A DNA stretch of 64,000 nt from Pelagomonas calceolata (GCA_918797485.1 CAKKNE010000002.1:3190501-3254500); one strand, 5' to 3'. Positions 47,302 through 56,467 are shown, counted from the stretch's first letter. Notes: generated from the letters alone by a model not told the origin. A program made the numbers and translations.

Positions 47302-47663
47302 GAAAGACTGCTAGGACTTCTTCTTAGCGCCCCCCTTTCTTTCTTCCAGGCCGCGCTCAAAGCGGGTTGTGGTTCTGTAGAGAATACTTGTTATAGACAT
47401 GACACTAACACGGCCGCGTGCGAGATGCCTCCGGAGGGAGTGCGTCGCACAGCAACCGTGGGCGGCCCTAACAGTCCGGTCCTGTCGCAATAACCAGTCC
47501 GATCCGTTCCCGACCGCTCGCCTCTTAATACGCGACCACCATTCGGCAGATGGTGGCCACGGACGCCGACCTGACCTCGGGGGCCTTCCGACGCTCGGTA
47601 ATCTAACCCAAAGTTTTCTTCTTGCACGATCCGCTCCGTCGAGCGTCGTGCTCGCCGCTCACG

Positions 47664-47800
47664 TGTCCGTAGTAAATTCGCAGCGGCGCGTTGTACTAAA
47701 TCCGTATGGATCCATAGTAATACCGCGGTGTCCGTAGTAAATCCGCGGTGGACAGTTGTACTAAATCCGTGGGGGTCCGTCCTAGTAATCTCCATACTGG
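47664..47800 (+). repeat. Imperfect 66-bp tandem units with GTCCGTAGTAAAT / TTGTACTAAATCCG motifs
   Basis: Units begin GTCCGTAGTAAAT at 47664 and 47730, with a shorter GTCCGTCCTAGTAAT at 47775. TTGTACTAAATCCGT recurs inside. A perfect palindrome TATGGATCCATA lies at 47705-47716. No coding sense. Confidence 0.65.
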
Positions 47801-47822
47801 TCTGTTGTACTAAAGATAATGG

Positions 47823-48015
47823 TAGGACCGCGGTCGTGCCTCCGCTATATATAATACACGACCCGCGAGTGTGCTCATGGCCTCGTCGGCGTCTCTGACT
47901 CATGGCCTCGCACACGTAATATAAATTGTAGGGCGTCAACTAAGCGACGACATGTCGGCGATACCGACTCTAATAGTAGGACCGCGTTCGTGCCTCCGCT
48001 ATATATGATGCACGG
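47823..48015 (+). repeat. Direct repeats of a ~38-bp TATA-containing unit, 154 bp apart
   Basis: TAGGACCGCG(G/T)TCGTGCC then TCCGCTATATAT(A/G)ATRCACG occurs at 47823-47860 and 47977-48014. Between them CTCATGGCCTCG also occurs twice (near 47873 and 47899). The interval 47302-48150 has no supported gene. It may be a decayed repeat element or a promoter duplication. Confidence 0.65.
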
Positions 48016-48150
48016 CGGCCGCGAACTAGGCAAACGGATTCGGTGCGCCGGTGCTGCCGAGGCCCCTAGACACCACCACATCTTTGTTAGGAATGTTGTT
48101 TAGGAACATCAAGTTGTGTTTGAAGGTCTCAGCCATCAGGTGGGTCACCT

Positions 48151-48576
48151 TCAATGACACCTTGTGTTGACGACGGAAGGCCAATTGCTGGGCGGCGGAA
48201 CGCTCAATTTTACTGTTTTTTTGGCCGGTTTAAAACCCTGAATATGCTCGCGACGTTCTTTCCGATTCGGCTCTTCGTTGGTAGCCGTCGCCTTCAGACC
48301 TTTAGTGAAAAGGCGTTCATCTTGATCACGCTTCCGTCGGTTGCTGCGTTCGTTCACACGTTTGAAATGGCGTAAACGGTAACGTTTCTTCGTATCAGCA
48401 TCTAGATCGACGGGCTTCGTCGGATATGACGAGCCCGACCCGTTTCCACCCAAAGCAATTACCGTCGACGGACCGCCGCCGCCGTCTTGGGGCCCCAAGG
48501 CCTTCTTGTGCGCATCTTTGGTCCCGCCGGGCCCGCTCCCGACATCTCCCGTTCGTGGCGAAGCGCCACGGTCCAT
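48151..48576 (-). CDS. Possible basic protein, unknown (low confidence)
   Basis: 141 residues, Gly/Ser-rich then strongly basic (LRHFKRVNERSNRRKRDQDE, then PNRKERREHIQGFKPAKK). Two other frames are open over its 5' half, and splicing with an upstream exon is possible. The minus-strand sense is supported by composition and by the dyad element 199 bp upstream. Function unknown. Confidence 0.35.
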   Translation of the reverse strand: MDRGASPRTGDVGSGPGGTKDAHKKALGPQDGGGGPSTVIALGGNGSGSSYPTKPVDLDADTKKRYRLRHFKRVNERSNRRKRDQDERLFTKGLKATATNEEPNRKERREHIQGFKPAKKTVKLSVPPPSNWPSVVNTRCH

Positions 48577-48774
48577 CTTCGGCCGTCGCGTGCCTCGCGG
48601 AGGCGGTGGCCTTTGTGGGCTTGGTGCTGCCCTTCAGTGGACTTCCTGCTGCTTTTTGGGGCAGCAGACACTTGCGCAGCGTGCTCGGCGTCCGTGGCTC
48701 GCTCGTGGCGAGCTCGTTGGCGAACTTGTGCGGAAGGCACAACTAGGCCACCAGCCAAACCTGGGCTTTTGCTT

Positions 48775-48798
48775 GCTAGTGTCTCAATAGACGCTAGC
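48775..48798 (+). promoter_or_regulatory. Dyad promoter element, 18-bp class
   Basis: GCTAGTGTCTCAA then TAGACGCTAGC. CTAG cores at 48776 and 48794. It lies immediately after the stop of the small Lys-rich reading frame (48802) and 199 bp upstream of the minus ORF at 48576. Confidence 0.7.
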
Positions 48799-48801
48799 GC
48801 T

Positions 48802-48894
48802 TTATTTTTTTTTGCGTTTGCGCTTTTTCTTTTTTTTTGTTGGCGCATCGGCGGAATCGCTGCCGGAGCCGCTGGCACTCGATTGGGCTGCCAT
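48802..48894 (-). CDS. Terminal exon or short ORF ending in a Lys/Arg tract
   Basis: From the ATG at 48894 the minus strand encodes 30 residues, Ser/Ala-rich and then KKKKKRKRKKK, with stop at 48802. Upstream a 43-codon frame starts MLKVLVGCPAREQASERSPG near 49110 and contains GTACTT and GTAAGC donors. A CAG acceptor at about 48906 would join an exon to GKMAAQSS. The GTACTT donor keeps frame, giving a ~70-residue basic protein. It is very short and uncertain. Confidence 0.3.
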   Translation of the reverse strand: MAAQSSASGSGSDSADAPTKKKKKRKRKKK

Positions 48895-49272
48895 CTTGCC
48901 CTTCTGCAGTGGTGGTTTACCTTCTACACGCCCGAGGCGAGGCGCAACACAGGCAAACAGAATGCCAGCGCCCGGGCCCGACAGCGCCGCTTACTTTTTT
49001 TGGGACCGCGCCAGGATGAGGCGGCTAAGTACCTTTCTGTCAATTTTACGCGTCGACCTGTCCCCCGGGGATCGTTCCGAGGCTTGCTCGCGCGCCGGAC
49101 AACCCACTAAAACTTTGAGCATTAGTTGCTTTGCTTAGAGCTAGGCCACCAGCCGAATCAGTAGTTCACTTTTACACAGTCTTCTCCGAGGCAGCGGCAC
49201 GGCGAGCCCGCGCATTCCGCTTCCACCTCGCACGCTTTGCTGCGAGGTGCAGGTAATTCGGCCGTGGCGCCG

Positions 49273-51335
49273 TCAGAGGGCGTCACGAGCTCCCCGCCGC
49301 CGAGCGGTGCCGCCGCGACGACGGGAGGCAGGAGAGTTTTTCGCTTTTTTCTTGGTCTTCTTGGCGAATTTCTTCGCCGCCAGCGCCGTCGCGACCTTCG
49401 CGGTCGACTCATTTTCTTCTCGCGCCTTCGCGTCGGCCACGACTTCGAGCTGCATTGCTATGGCCGTGCCCTCCGGCGGGAGGGGCTCCGCGTCCTTCGA
49501 CGGCCGCCGCCGCTCCGCCCGTCGCTCCGCGTCGTATTCCTCGAGCACGGCGCGGACCTCGCTCTTGTCCTTCAGGATCGTCCGCTCGTCGCCGGCGATT
49601 TGGTCCTTGGCCAGGTCATACGCCGTGTGGCCGAAGCTATTTGCAATGGTCGGATCTGCGCCTGCGCGTGCAAGCGTCTCGGCGAGAGATCGGCGACCGC
49701 CACGCCATCGGACCGACGTCGAGTGAAGTTTGATTCACGCGCTGCGCAGGACCGTGGGCCAGCAACAGCTCGGCGCACTTCTTCTGGTCGCAAAAAATCG
49801 CCACGGCGAGCGGCGTCCAGCCTTTGGCATCCCGCCGGTTGGGGTTCGTCCAGAACACCTTGGCGGCAACCTGTGCATAAATCAACCAGTGAGCCGGGTG
49901 GCCGAGGAACCACGCTATTGAGCAGGCGTCGCGTCGATGGCGTGGAGGTCGACGCGGCGATTCAGGACGAACGCGCCGTAAATTTGATTTCCACACAGGC
50001 GGCGACCGACTCGTCGCCCGGCTGCGTCGTCGGCGGGTCGATGGTCCCGTGGTGCGTCAGCAGGAAGGCGCAGAGTTCGACGTGCCCGTGCTGCGCGGCC
50101 AGATGCAGGCACGTGCCGCCGCGCTCGTCTCTTGCAGTATTCGCCGTGCACCGCGGCCGCTCCTTGTGCGTCGTGGCAAATTCTACAACCTCGTCGAGCA
50201 ACTTTTGGAGTTGCGCCGCGTCGCCTCGGACAGACGCTTCAATAAGCTCGTTGCGCAACACGTCGCGCGCGTGCGCCTCCCGCTGCGCCGCCGTCTTGAG
50301 GCGCTCCTGCAAAGCGAGCTCCATCGCCTTCTCCCGCTTCTTCAGCAGGCGCTGCGTCTCCTTTTCATCCCACGCCTCGAGCACGGCACGCGTTTCTTCG
50401 TTCGACGCTATGTCGAAGGGCCGCTCGAAGTCGCGGTTCGTGATTGAGGGGTCGGCGCCGCTCTTGAGCAGCAGCGTGCACATCGCTGAAAACCCACCGA
50501 AGGCCGCGCGCCAGAGCGGCGTCCTACCTAGATCCGACTGCGAGTTCGGGTCGGCGCCGAGCTCCAGCAAATACGTCACAAGTTCAGAATGGCCCTGCGC
50601 CGCCGCATCACTTAAAGGCGTGTTGTCCCGCGCGTCGACACTATCGACGTAGAAGCCCTGCTCGATCAAGCGCTTGACGTCGTCGATCTCGTTCTCGAAC
50701 GCGTGCTCGACCATGTCCGGTGAATTGCGTCGGACTTCGCGCGCGCCTAACGTATCGGCGAGGGCGTCGTCGGCGTCTTGTGCTTTGTTAGCGGTCTTGG
50801 CCGGCGTCTCGCCGACGGCGACGATCGAGAACGCGTCTCGCACGTCTTCTGGCAATTCGAGGGTGCGCGGGTCGCCCTTCCCTACGACCACGACGAGCGC
50901 GAAGTCGTCTCGCGGCAGGAACTCGTGCGGCTCGGGGTCGCCCTGGTCCGGGCGGAGCAGCGTCGACCAGACGTCCTCGCGGAATAACTGGCGCTTGTCC
51001 AGGATGGCTCTCGGGAAGTAGTTGTCCTCGAAGGCGGCCTCGAGGCCCCGGAGCGTGTCGACGGACGAGTACGCGAGGCACATCGTCGAGCCGCACTTGA
51101 GGCAGCCCACGAGCAGCCGGCGCAGGTGGTCGCGCTCCATGTCCTGCTGGCTCTCTCCCAACAGAAAGCAGCCCCGCTGATATCTCAAAAAGCGCGACGC
51201 CTGCTCCGTCGGGTCGAGCACGAGGGGCCACCGCTCGTCGACGTAGAGGCAATGCTCCAGCGCGTCCGGCAGGGCCTTCAGGACGATGGGCTTCGGTGGC
51301 TGCGCGGCCTCGTCGACCGAGGCCGCGGCACCCAT
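49273..51335 (-). CDS. IQANK1-like ankyrin-repeat protein, myristoylation-type start, several short introns
   Basis: Exon 1 runs from the ATG at 51335 to about 49990. The frame is open from 51389, but MGAAASVDEA is an N-myristoylation-type start. The N-terminal ~190 residues (ALPDALEHCLYVDERWPLVL, then RFLRYQRGCFLLG, DDFALVVVVGKGDP) resemble the dynein-like AAA lid remnant of IQ-and-ankyrin proteins. Ankyrin repeats follow (ARDNTPLSDAAAQGHSELVT; LGRTPLWRAAFGGFSAMCTL), then a helical insert and another repeat (GGTCLHLAAQHGHVELCAFL). Coding sense then moves to other frames: AKGWTPLAVAIFCDQKKCAE (about 49740-49870) and ARAGADPTIANSFGHTAYDL leading to a Lys-rich end at 49273. So two or more short introns exist, with borders I could not fix. 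A different last exon could end at 49158. Confidence 0.6.
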
Positions 51336-51506
51336 CTTTATGTTAGTTGTCAGGGCTATGGGCAGCACAGATGGATGGGGCTGCCTCACTGATGGGGCAG
51401 CACTGCTGTGTCACGACTTTGTGATCGTGATGCGATGACGATGATGGCGCCTCCAAAGCGTGACAGATGAACGAGGATGCGCATATGCGTAGCGCCGGCC
51501 TGAGAG

Positions 51507-52219
51507 CCCAGCGGCCTGGCTAGTAGGTTCGACGACGGTGAGGGAGACCCGCACTCAGTTTTTTAGGGCTTTTAGCCCGTAGCTCGACGCGCGGGCAACC
51601 GCGTGCAACAAACCCACTGACAAAGAAAGGTCATAATAACCTATCGACACGCGACAAAAGACGCGGCAGCGATTGGGCTGCGTCTCGCAGAGAAACCGGC
51701 CAAAAACCATGAAAAATGACGCTCGACAGCCCTTGGCTGCCCCGTATCGCGCCGATCGGGCCACCGCAGCGTCGGATATCGTAGTCCGTATGGCCGTCGA
51801 CGATCTGAGACAAAAAGCAGCGGCAGCGGCCCATGGGATGTCGGTCTATGTGTGGTCCGCGTTCTCGACGTGAACGCGCGTCGGGCCGAAAACGCCACCA
51901 ATTAAGGCGAGATTTGGCTCGGGCATTTCCAGCCACCGCGTCGGACATCTCAGACGGTCCCGGGGGATTTAGCCGCCCGGGCGCCCCAAACGAGCGTATC
52001 GGGGCAGCCTAGAGGGAATAAACCGACTTTTGTCAATATGGGGCGGCAGCCGCTGCTTTTTGCGCAAGGCGGCCTTAAATGAGTTTTTTGGTCGATAGAC
52101 ACAAAAAGCAGTGGCTGGCGAGCACCTTCGCCACTGCCGATTTGCTCAAATTTGGCCTCCACAAAACCCGAAAAGCCGTGCGGGTTGCCGTTGTCGAACC
52201 TACTAGCCAGGCCACTGGG
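51507..52219. mobile_element. Inverted-repeat DNA element (MITE-like), 713 bp
   Basis: The left end is CCCAGCGGCCTGGCTAGTAG, continuing GTTCGAC. The right end, read inwards, is CCCAGTGGCCTGGCTAGTAG-GTTCGAC, 26 of 27 identical, with CCCGCAC conserved slightly further in on both sides. The interior holds copies of GA(G/C)ACAAAAAGCAG(C/T)GGC and one inverted copy (GCCGCTGCTTTTT), but no credible ORF. CAG(C/T)GG near the tip is hAT-like. I see no clean target duplication. It fills most of the gap between the ankyrin gene and Sec20, and its right end abuts a dyad promoter element. Confidence 0.65.
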
Positions 52220-52225
52220 AGCAGA

Positions 52226-52247
52226 GCTAGCGTATCGACATACTAGT
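52226..52247 (-). promoter_or_regulatory. Dyad promoter element, 16-bp class (Sec20 upstream)
   Basis: GCTAGCGTATC then GACATACTAGT. CTAG cores at 52227 and 52243. It lies 196 bp upstream of the Sec20 ATG and only 6 bp outside the inverted-repeat element. Confidence 0.7.
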
Positions 52248-52442
52248 ACCAAAAGCAAAAGCGGCAAAAGCGGCAAAGCTCACGCCGCTGTAGCGCATAC
52301 GTGAAGCAACACAGCTCTGTGGTGCCTATCACAATTACAGAAACCGCATTTATAAACTCCGCTTGGGTTAAGAGCGATACAGGCGCCGTAACACAACCTC
52401 TGAAGCATCTAAGCAGAGCTGTAAAAACAGCACAAAAAAAAA

Positions 52443-53516
52443 ATGAACGCCCGCTTAGAGCGCGAGCTCGGCACGCTGGCAAAACATGTAGAGGCCCTCG
52501 AACAGCTGGCGAACGAAACTGATAGGGATGCGTCCTTCGCGCGGCGCGCGCGCGGCGCCGCCGGGGCCGCGGCCGCCGCGCGGCGCAGCCTCGCTGCCCA
52601 ATTAGAAATAGCGGAGCGCGCGGCCGCGGAGGCGCCGGAACCGCGACGCAAGCAGCTGGGCGTGGCGCCGCGCCGCGCGCGCGTCCGATTGTCGGCGCTG
52701 AGCGAGGCGCTCGCCCGCGCATTACGAGGCTGCGGCGTGGCCGGCCAGGCCGTGCAGATCCTGGAGCAGCTGGACCGCGACGCGCTCTTTCAGAGCGCTT
52801 CATCGAAGACGCCGCAGAAGACACAGAACGAGGACGCTCGCGCGGCGGCGGCGTCATTAAGAAGGACGCGCGACTTATTAGCAAGGGGCCTCGACCAGGT
52901 CGCCGCGGCGGCCGAGGCCATCGAGGAGGACGCGTCCTTGTTCTCGGGCGTCCTCGGCAAGCATTCCAAGATCGGCGGCGCCGTGAAGCGCGCCGGGCGG
53001 GCGATCCGGAGCATCAAGACGCAGGAGGACCGCGACCTCGCCTCCATGGTCGCGTCGGTCTGCGTCTTCTACCTCGTCGTGTTTTACATAATTTGGCGCC
53101 GGCTGCCGCTGCGCGAGGTGCTGCGGTGGGTCCTTTCATCATTGTGGGGCCTCTGCTTCGGTGGCAGTGCTACGGAAGAGGTCGCGGAGACGGCCGTCGC
53201 GGCCTGCGCCGCGGCGGCCGCCGCCGGCGCGGCGCTGCCGGCGCACTGCGCCCTGCACGAGGCGGCCGCGGCCGCCGCCGCGTCGTCTGTGCAGGAGGCG
53301 CCGTCTGCGGCGCCGCCCGCGCCCGAACGGGACCCCGATCCGCCGGCCTGCGTGGACACGGCGGGCTGGCACGACGGCAAGAACGGCTGCTCGGGCTACG
53401 CGCGGCACGCGGACACGTGGTGCGACTTGTATGGAGGCACGGACTACAACGGCCAAGGGCCCGCGGCCGTCCACTGCTGCGCCTGCGGCGGCGGTTCCAC
53501 GAGGGACGAACTGTAG
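52443..53516 (+). CDS. SEC20: Sec20-type SNARE with lumenal cysteine module and RDEL tail
   Basis: 357 residues. The cytosolic helical region (1-135) is followed by the Sec20 SNARE helix (about 137-195: SLRRTRDLLARGLDQVAAAA, then FSGVLGKHSKIGGAVKRAGR) and a membrane anchor (about 200-218). The ~140-residue lumenal part is an Ala spacer then a Cys-rich module (CVDTAGWHDGKNGCSGYARH, then WCDLYGGTDYNG and HCCACGGGS). The last residues are TRDEL, an ER-retrieval signal. Yeast Sec20 likewise ends in HDEL. Sec20 (Qb-type, with Use1 and Ufe1/syntaxin 18) mediates Golgi-to-ER fusion. The Cys module is not a usual part of the family. Its stop is 40 bp from the converging IST1 stop. Confidence 0.8.
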   Translation: MNARLERELGTLAKHVEALEQLANETDRDASFARRARGAAGAAAAARRSLAAQLEIAERAAAEAPEPRRKQLGVAPRRARVRLSALSEALARALRGCGVAGQAVQILEQLDRDALFQSASSKTPQKTQNEDARAAAASLRRTRDLLARGLDQVAAAAEAIEEDASLFSGVLGKHSKIGGAVKRAGRAIRSIKTQEDRDLASMVASVCVFYLVVFYIIWRRLPLREVLRWVLSSLWGLCFGGSATEEVAETAVAACAAAAAAGAALPAHCALHEAAAAAAASSVQEAPSAAPPAPERDPDPPACVDTAGWHDGKNGCSGYARHADTWCDLYGGTDYNGQGPAAVHCCACGGGSTRDEL

Positions 53517-53556
53517 TAAGAGACATTTGTGTGTGATTACAAACGAAACGCGAACG

Positions 53557-54543
53557 CTACCGCCGCAGCGCGTTCAGGCGCGCCTCGAGGTCCGAGACCG
53601 CGTCCGGGGGCGCCTCGTCCTTGGACTCCTCCTCTTCCGCCGGAGGCGCCTCCTCTTCGGGCTCCTCCGGGAAGTAGGCGGGCTTCGTGAACGTGCGGCC
53701 CTCGGCGAGCTTCGCGTCGATCATCGCCTTCGCGCGCATTTCTTCCTCGGTGGGCGCAGGCGGCGGCACGACCGTGGCCACGGGCGGCTGCGGCGGCACG
53801 ACGCCGACCACAGAACCGACAACAGGTGCCGAGGGGTTCACGACGGCGACCGGTGGCGGCGGCGACGGCGGGGGCACCGGGGCGCGCTCGTAGACCGCCT
53901 CCAAACCACTCCCGGGCGCCACTGGTACAGAATAGCCGCTCGGCGCGGGCATCGCCGACGTCTCGAGCTGCTCTTCACTTAGATCTAAATCGGGCACCTC
54001 CCACTGGACCTTGTATTCTTCGGCGATGGCCTTCAAGTACTTTACCACGAGGTAGGCGGACGGCGGCGCGACCCCCAGCTTGTGCACGACTCTCACGTTG
54101 GCCCTTTCGCCGACGTTCTTTCTTGCATCATTGAAGAATTCTTTGCCGTATTTGAGGTCTAGTTGTTCTGCCACCACCTTAAGTTCAGGCACTTCCGTTC
54201 GGGGCGCCGCCCAGATCAACGTACAGCAGGCCTCCCTTAGGTCCGGGGGACAGTCTTTCTCGGAAGTTATGAGTGCTGCTCGTTCATGCAACAGCTCGCA
54301 GAGCAAAGATAACAATTCATATGCTTCGATGGTGAAGTCGTCTCTGATCAATTTCTCTACCCTTATACGGGCCTTTTCTTCCTTCCCGTCTCGGAGCAGC
54401 TGCGCGATTTCCCTTTTCTGGGTCTTGATCAAATTCGTCTTCTTAGAGTTGAGAATAGCCAGGCGCTGCTCGGCCATCTTCAGGTGGGGCTTCAGCTTCG
54501 AGACGCGGTAGCGCTCAAATCCTAAGGCGCGGAGGAGGCCCAT
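53557..54543 (-). CDS. IST1: IST1, ESCRT-III-related protein
   Basis: 328 residues. The N-terminal ~190 residues match the IST1 core: KLKPHLKMAEQRLAILNSKK, then LIKTQKREIAQLLRDGKEEK-ARIRVE, and LLCELLHERAALI. This is the four-helix ESCRT-III fold with the conserved K-x-R-x-I/A-x-L-L-x-x-G-K-E-x-x-A-R. A Pro/Val-rich linker follows. The last residues (VSDLEARLNALRR) form a MIT-interacting motif (D-L-x-x-R-L-x-x-L-R) that docks VPS4/LIP5. The complete architecture suggests a working regulator of ESCRT-III disassembly in endosomal sorting or abscission. Confidence 0.92.
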   Translation of the reverse strand: MGLLRALGFERYRVSKLKPHLKMAEQRLAILNSKKTNLIKTQKREIAQLLRDGKEEKARIRVEKLIRDDFTIEAYELLSLLCELLHERAALITSEKDCPPDLREACCTLIWAAPRTEVPELKVVAEQLDLKYGKEFFNDARKNVGERANVRVVHKLGVAPPSAYLVVKYLKAIAEEYKVQWEVPDLDLSEEQLETSAMPAPSGYSVPVAPGSGLEAVYERAPVPPPSPPPPVAVVNPSAPVVGSVVGVVPPQPPVATVVPPPAPTEEEMRAKAMIDAKLAEGRTFTKPAYFPEEPEEEAPPAEEEESKDEAPPDAVSDLEARLNALRR

Positions 54544-54684
54544 TTTTGTTGCGGTGGTTTACCCCACGCCACAAAATTGGAGCCGTAGGGGGGCGAGCGC
54601 AGTCTTCACCCAAGCTGTCGCACGCTCAACTGTTGTATCTTTCGTCCAATCCAGCGCTTGCTTATTCCTTAAAAAAATAATCCA

Positions 54685-54707
54685 CCTAGCGTCTGTAACG
54701 CACTAGC
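54685..54707 (-). promoter_or_regulatory. Dyad promoter element, 17-bp spacing (IST1 / aminotransferase divergent promoter)
   Basis: CCTAGCGTCTG then TAACGCACTAGC. CTAG cores at 54686 and 54703, the only clear copy with 17-bp spacing. It lies 142 bp and 93 bp from the two starts. Confidence 0.7.
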
Positions 54708-54799
54708 GCACGAGCTCCAAGTTCACTCTGGTGCCGCACTGGTGCACCACGTGCACAACTTGCTTCTAGAAGACCTGCACGCACGCCATCGTCGAGACA

Positions 54800-56293
54800 A
54801 TGCACCTCGCAAGAGCCACGCTGCGCCGCGGGCACCGCTGCCTCAGCACGCACTCATCAGTGATCAACGCCCTAGACGTGCCGGACAAAACACAGCACAA
54901 ACCACTGCCAGCCGTGGACACGCGCTGCGGCACGCCGTCGCCGGACCACCCTCAACAAAACTGGTCGAAACAACAAATCGACCGCGCGGCGAAGGACCAT
55001 GTGGTGTTTACGTACGGGCCGACGGACGCGCAAAGGGACGCGGTACCATTATTGAGGAGAGGCGAAGGCAGTTATCTGTATGATGACGACGGCAAGCAGT
55101 ATTTAGACTGGACGTCGCAGGCCGTCTGTGCCAACTTAGGGCACACGGTGCCACAATCGGTCAAGGCCGCCGTCGCCCAACAATTAGATACTTTACCGTA
55201 CGTCTACGGCGGCTTAGGATTGGTCGAGCCTAGAGCTAGACTAGCCTCCTTACTTTCAGAAATACTGCCCGGCGATTTAAACGGGTTCCTGTTCCCGTCG
55301 AGCGGCGCCGAGGCGAATGAGGCCGCGATTCGCATCGCGCGGCAGTTTACCGGAAGATCCAAAATTCTAACACGATATCGATCCTACCACGGCGGCACGG
55401 CGACGGCGCTGTCGGCCACGGGCGACTTTCGGAGGAACTTCATTGAGGACGCGCCGGGTTTTGTGAGACTCATGGACCCGAACCCGATGCAGTTCTCCTG
55501 GGGTCGTGACATGGCCGACGCGTCGGAGCGGGCGCGCGGCGCTTTAAGGGAGCAGGTCTTGGGGGAAGGTCCCGACACCATCGCGGCGATTCTAGTAGAG
55601 GCGATTCCCGGAAGTGCGGGCGTGCTACTGCCGCCGGACGGCTATCTGCAAGCTATTCGATCGATCTGCGACGAGTTTGGGATTGTCATGATTATTGATG
55701 AAGTGATGGCGGGGTTTGGACGGACAGGTAAAATGTTCGGGTTCCAGCGTTTTGATGATGTGCTGCCGGACATTGTGACGTTCGCCAAGGGCCTCACGGC
55801 GGCGTGGCTGCCTTTGGCTGGTGTCGCGATGCGCTCGCACATCCAGGACCATTTTCGTACAAATCCTCTCGGGTATGGTGCGACGTACCAGGCGCATCCG
55901 GTCTCCCTCGCGTGTGGGTATGCCGTGGTCAAACATATGTTGGATGAGGATATTGTGGGAAGAGTGCAACGAGAAACGGCGCCGGTCATGGAGGCGGAGA
56001 TGGCTTCCCTCGTAGAGGACTTTGCCTGTATCCGGCAGGCGCGGGCCGTCGGTCTGTTCGCGTGCTGCGACTTGGTCTCCACCAAAACTGGAGACAGGGT
56101 CGCGCCGATGGCCGGCGGCGGGCCGAATGCGGAGAAGGTCGCGGCCTTCAAGCGCGCGCTCAAAGAAGAGGGCCTCATTGCCTTTTTCCGCAACTGCATG
56201 ATCCACGTCTGCCCGCCGCTGACGATCACGCCGGAGGAGCTGCGCGACGGCTTCGGGCGGCTGCGGCGGGCGTTATCTAGCGTGGACTTCTAG
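54800..56293 (+). CDS. Class III PLP-dependent aminotransferase, mitochondrial-type leader
   Basis: 497 residues. A basic presequence (MHLARATLRRGHRCLSTHSS) is followed by the class III core: LDWTSQAVCANLGHTVPQSV, FLFPSSGAEANEAAIRIARQ (PLP phosphate region), YRSYHGGTATALSATGDFRR, VEAIPGSAGVLLPPDGYLQA, VMIIDEVMAGFGRTGKMFGF (PLP-pyridine Asp) and FAKGLTAAWLPLAG with the Schiff-base Lys. Length and motifs fit the omega-amino-acid:pyruvate group (taurine-, beta-alanine- or AGT2-like). The exact amino donor cannot be read from the sequence. Confidence 0.88.
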   Translation: MHLARATLRRGHRCLSTHSSVINALDVPDKTQHKPLPAVDTRCGTPSPDHPQQNWSKQQIDRAAKDHVVFTYGPTDAQRDAVPLLRRGEGSYLYDDDGKQYLDWTSQAVCANLGHTVPQSVKAAVAQQLDTLPYVYGGLGLVEPRARLASLLSEILPGDLNGFLFPSSGAEANEAAIRIARQFTGRSKILTRYRSYHGGTATALSATGDFRRNFIEDAPGFVRLMDPNPMQFSWGRDMADASERARGALREQVLGEGPDTIAAILVEAIPGSAGVLLPPDGYLQAIRSICDEFGIVMIIDEVMAGFGRTGKMFGFQRFDDVLPDIVTFAKGLTAAWLPLAGVAMRSHIQDHFRTNPLGYGATYQAHPVSLACGYAVVKHMLDEDIVGRVQRETAPVMEAEMASLVEDFACIRQARAVGLFACCDLVSTKTGDRVAPMAGGGPNAEKVAAFKRALKEEGLIAFFRNCMIHVCPPLTITPEELRDGFGRLRRALSSVDF

Positions 56294-56444
56294 GGTTAAC
56301 TTTAATTGGGTGTGAGATGCTCGCTCGCGGTCGTCGCGGCCGCGGCCGCGCGAATCGCGCCGAGCCACGACAGAGGTAACTGGGTCGCTTCTAGGCGTGG
56401 GCCTGGGTGGTTCTAGACCTGTAACAACCACAGTGCGGCCCGTT

Positions 56445-56467
56445 GCTAGTAGCTTTACTCGCATAGC
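56445..56467 (+). promoter_or_regulatory. Degenerate dyad element (WDR76-like gene upstream)
   Basis: GCTAGTAGCTTTAC then TCGCATAGC. The left arm, a TTAC core and a CGC-x-TAGC right arm are present with mismatches. It lies 202 bp upstream of the ATG at 56669. The gap 56294-56668 holds no gene. Confidence 0.45.

Noticed and set aside
47391-47939. 182-aa minus-strand ORF
   Set aside because: It covers tandem and direct repeats and its composition is not protein-like.
48487-49110. 207-aa forward ORF crossing the dyad at 48775
   Set aside because: Trp/Arg/Ser-rich shadow composition. It crosses a promoter element and the antisense Lys-rich terminus.
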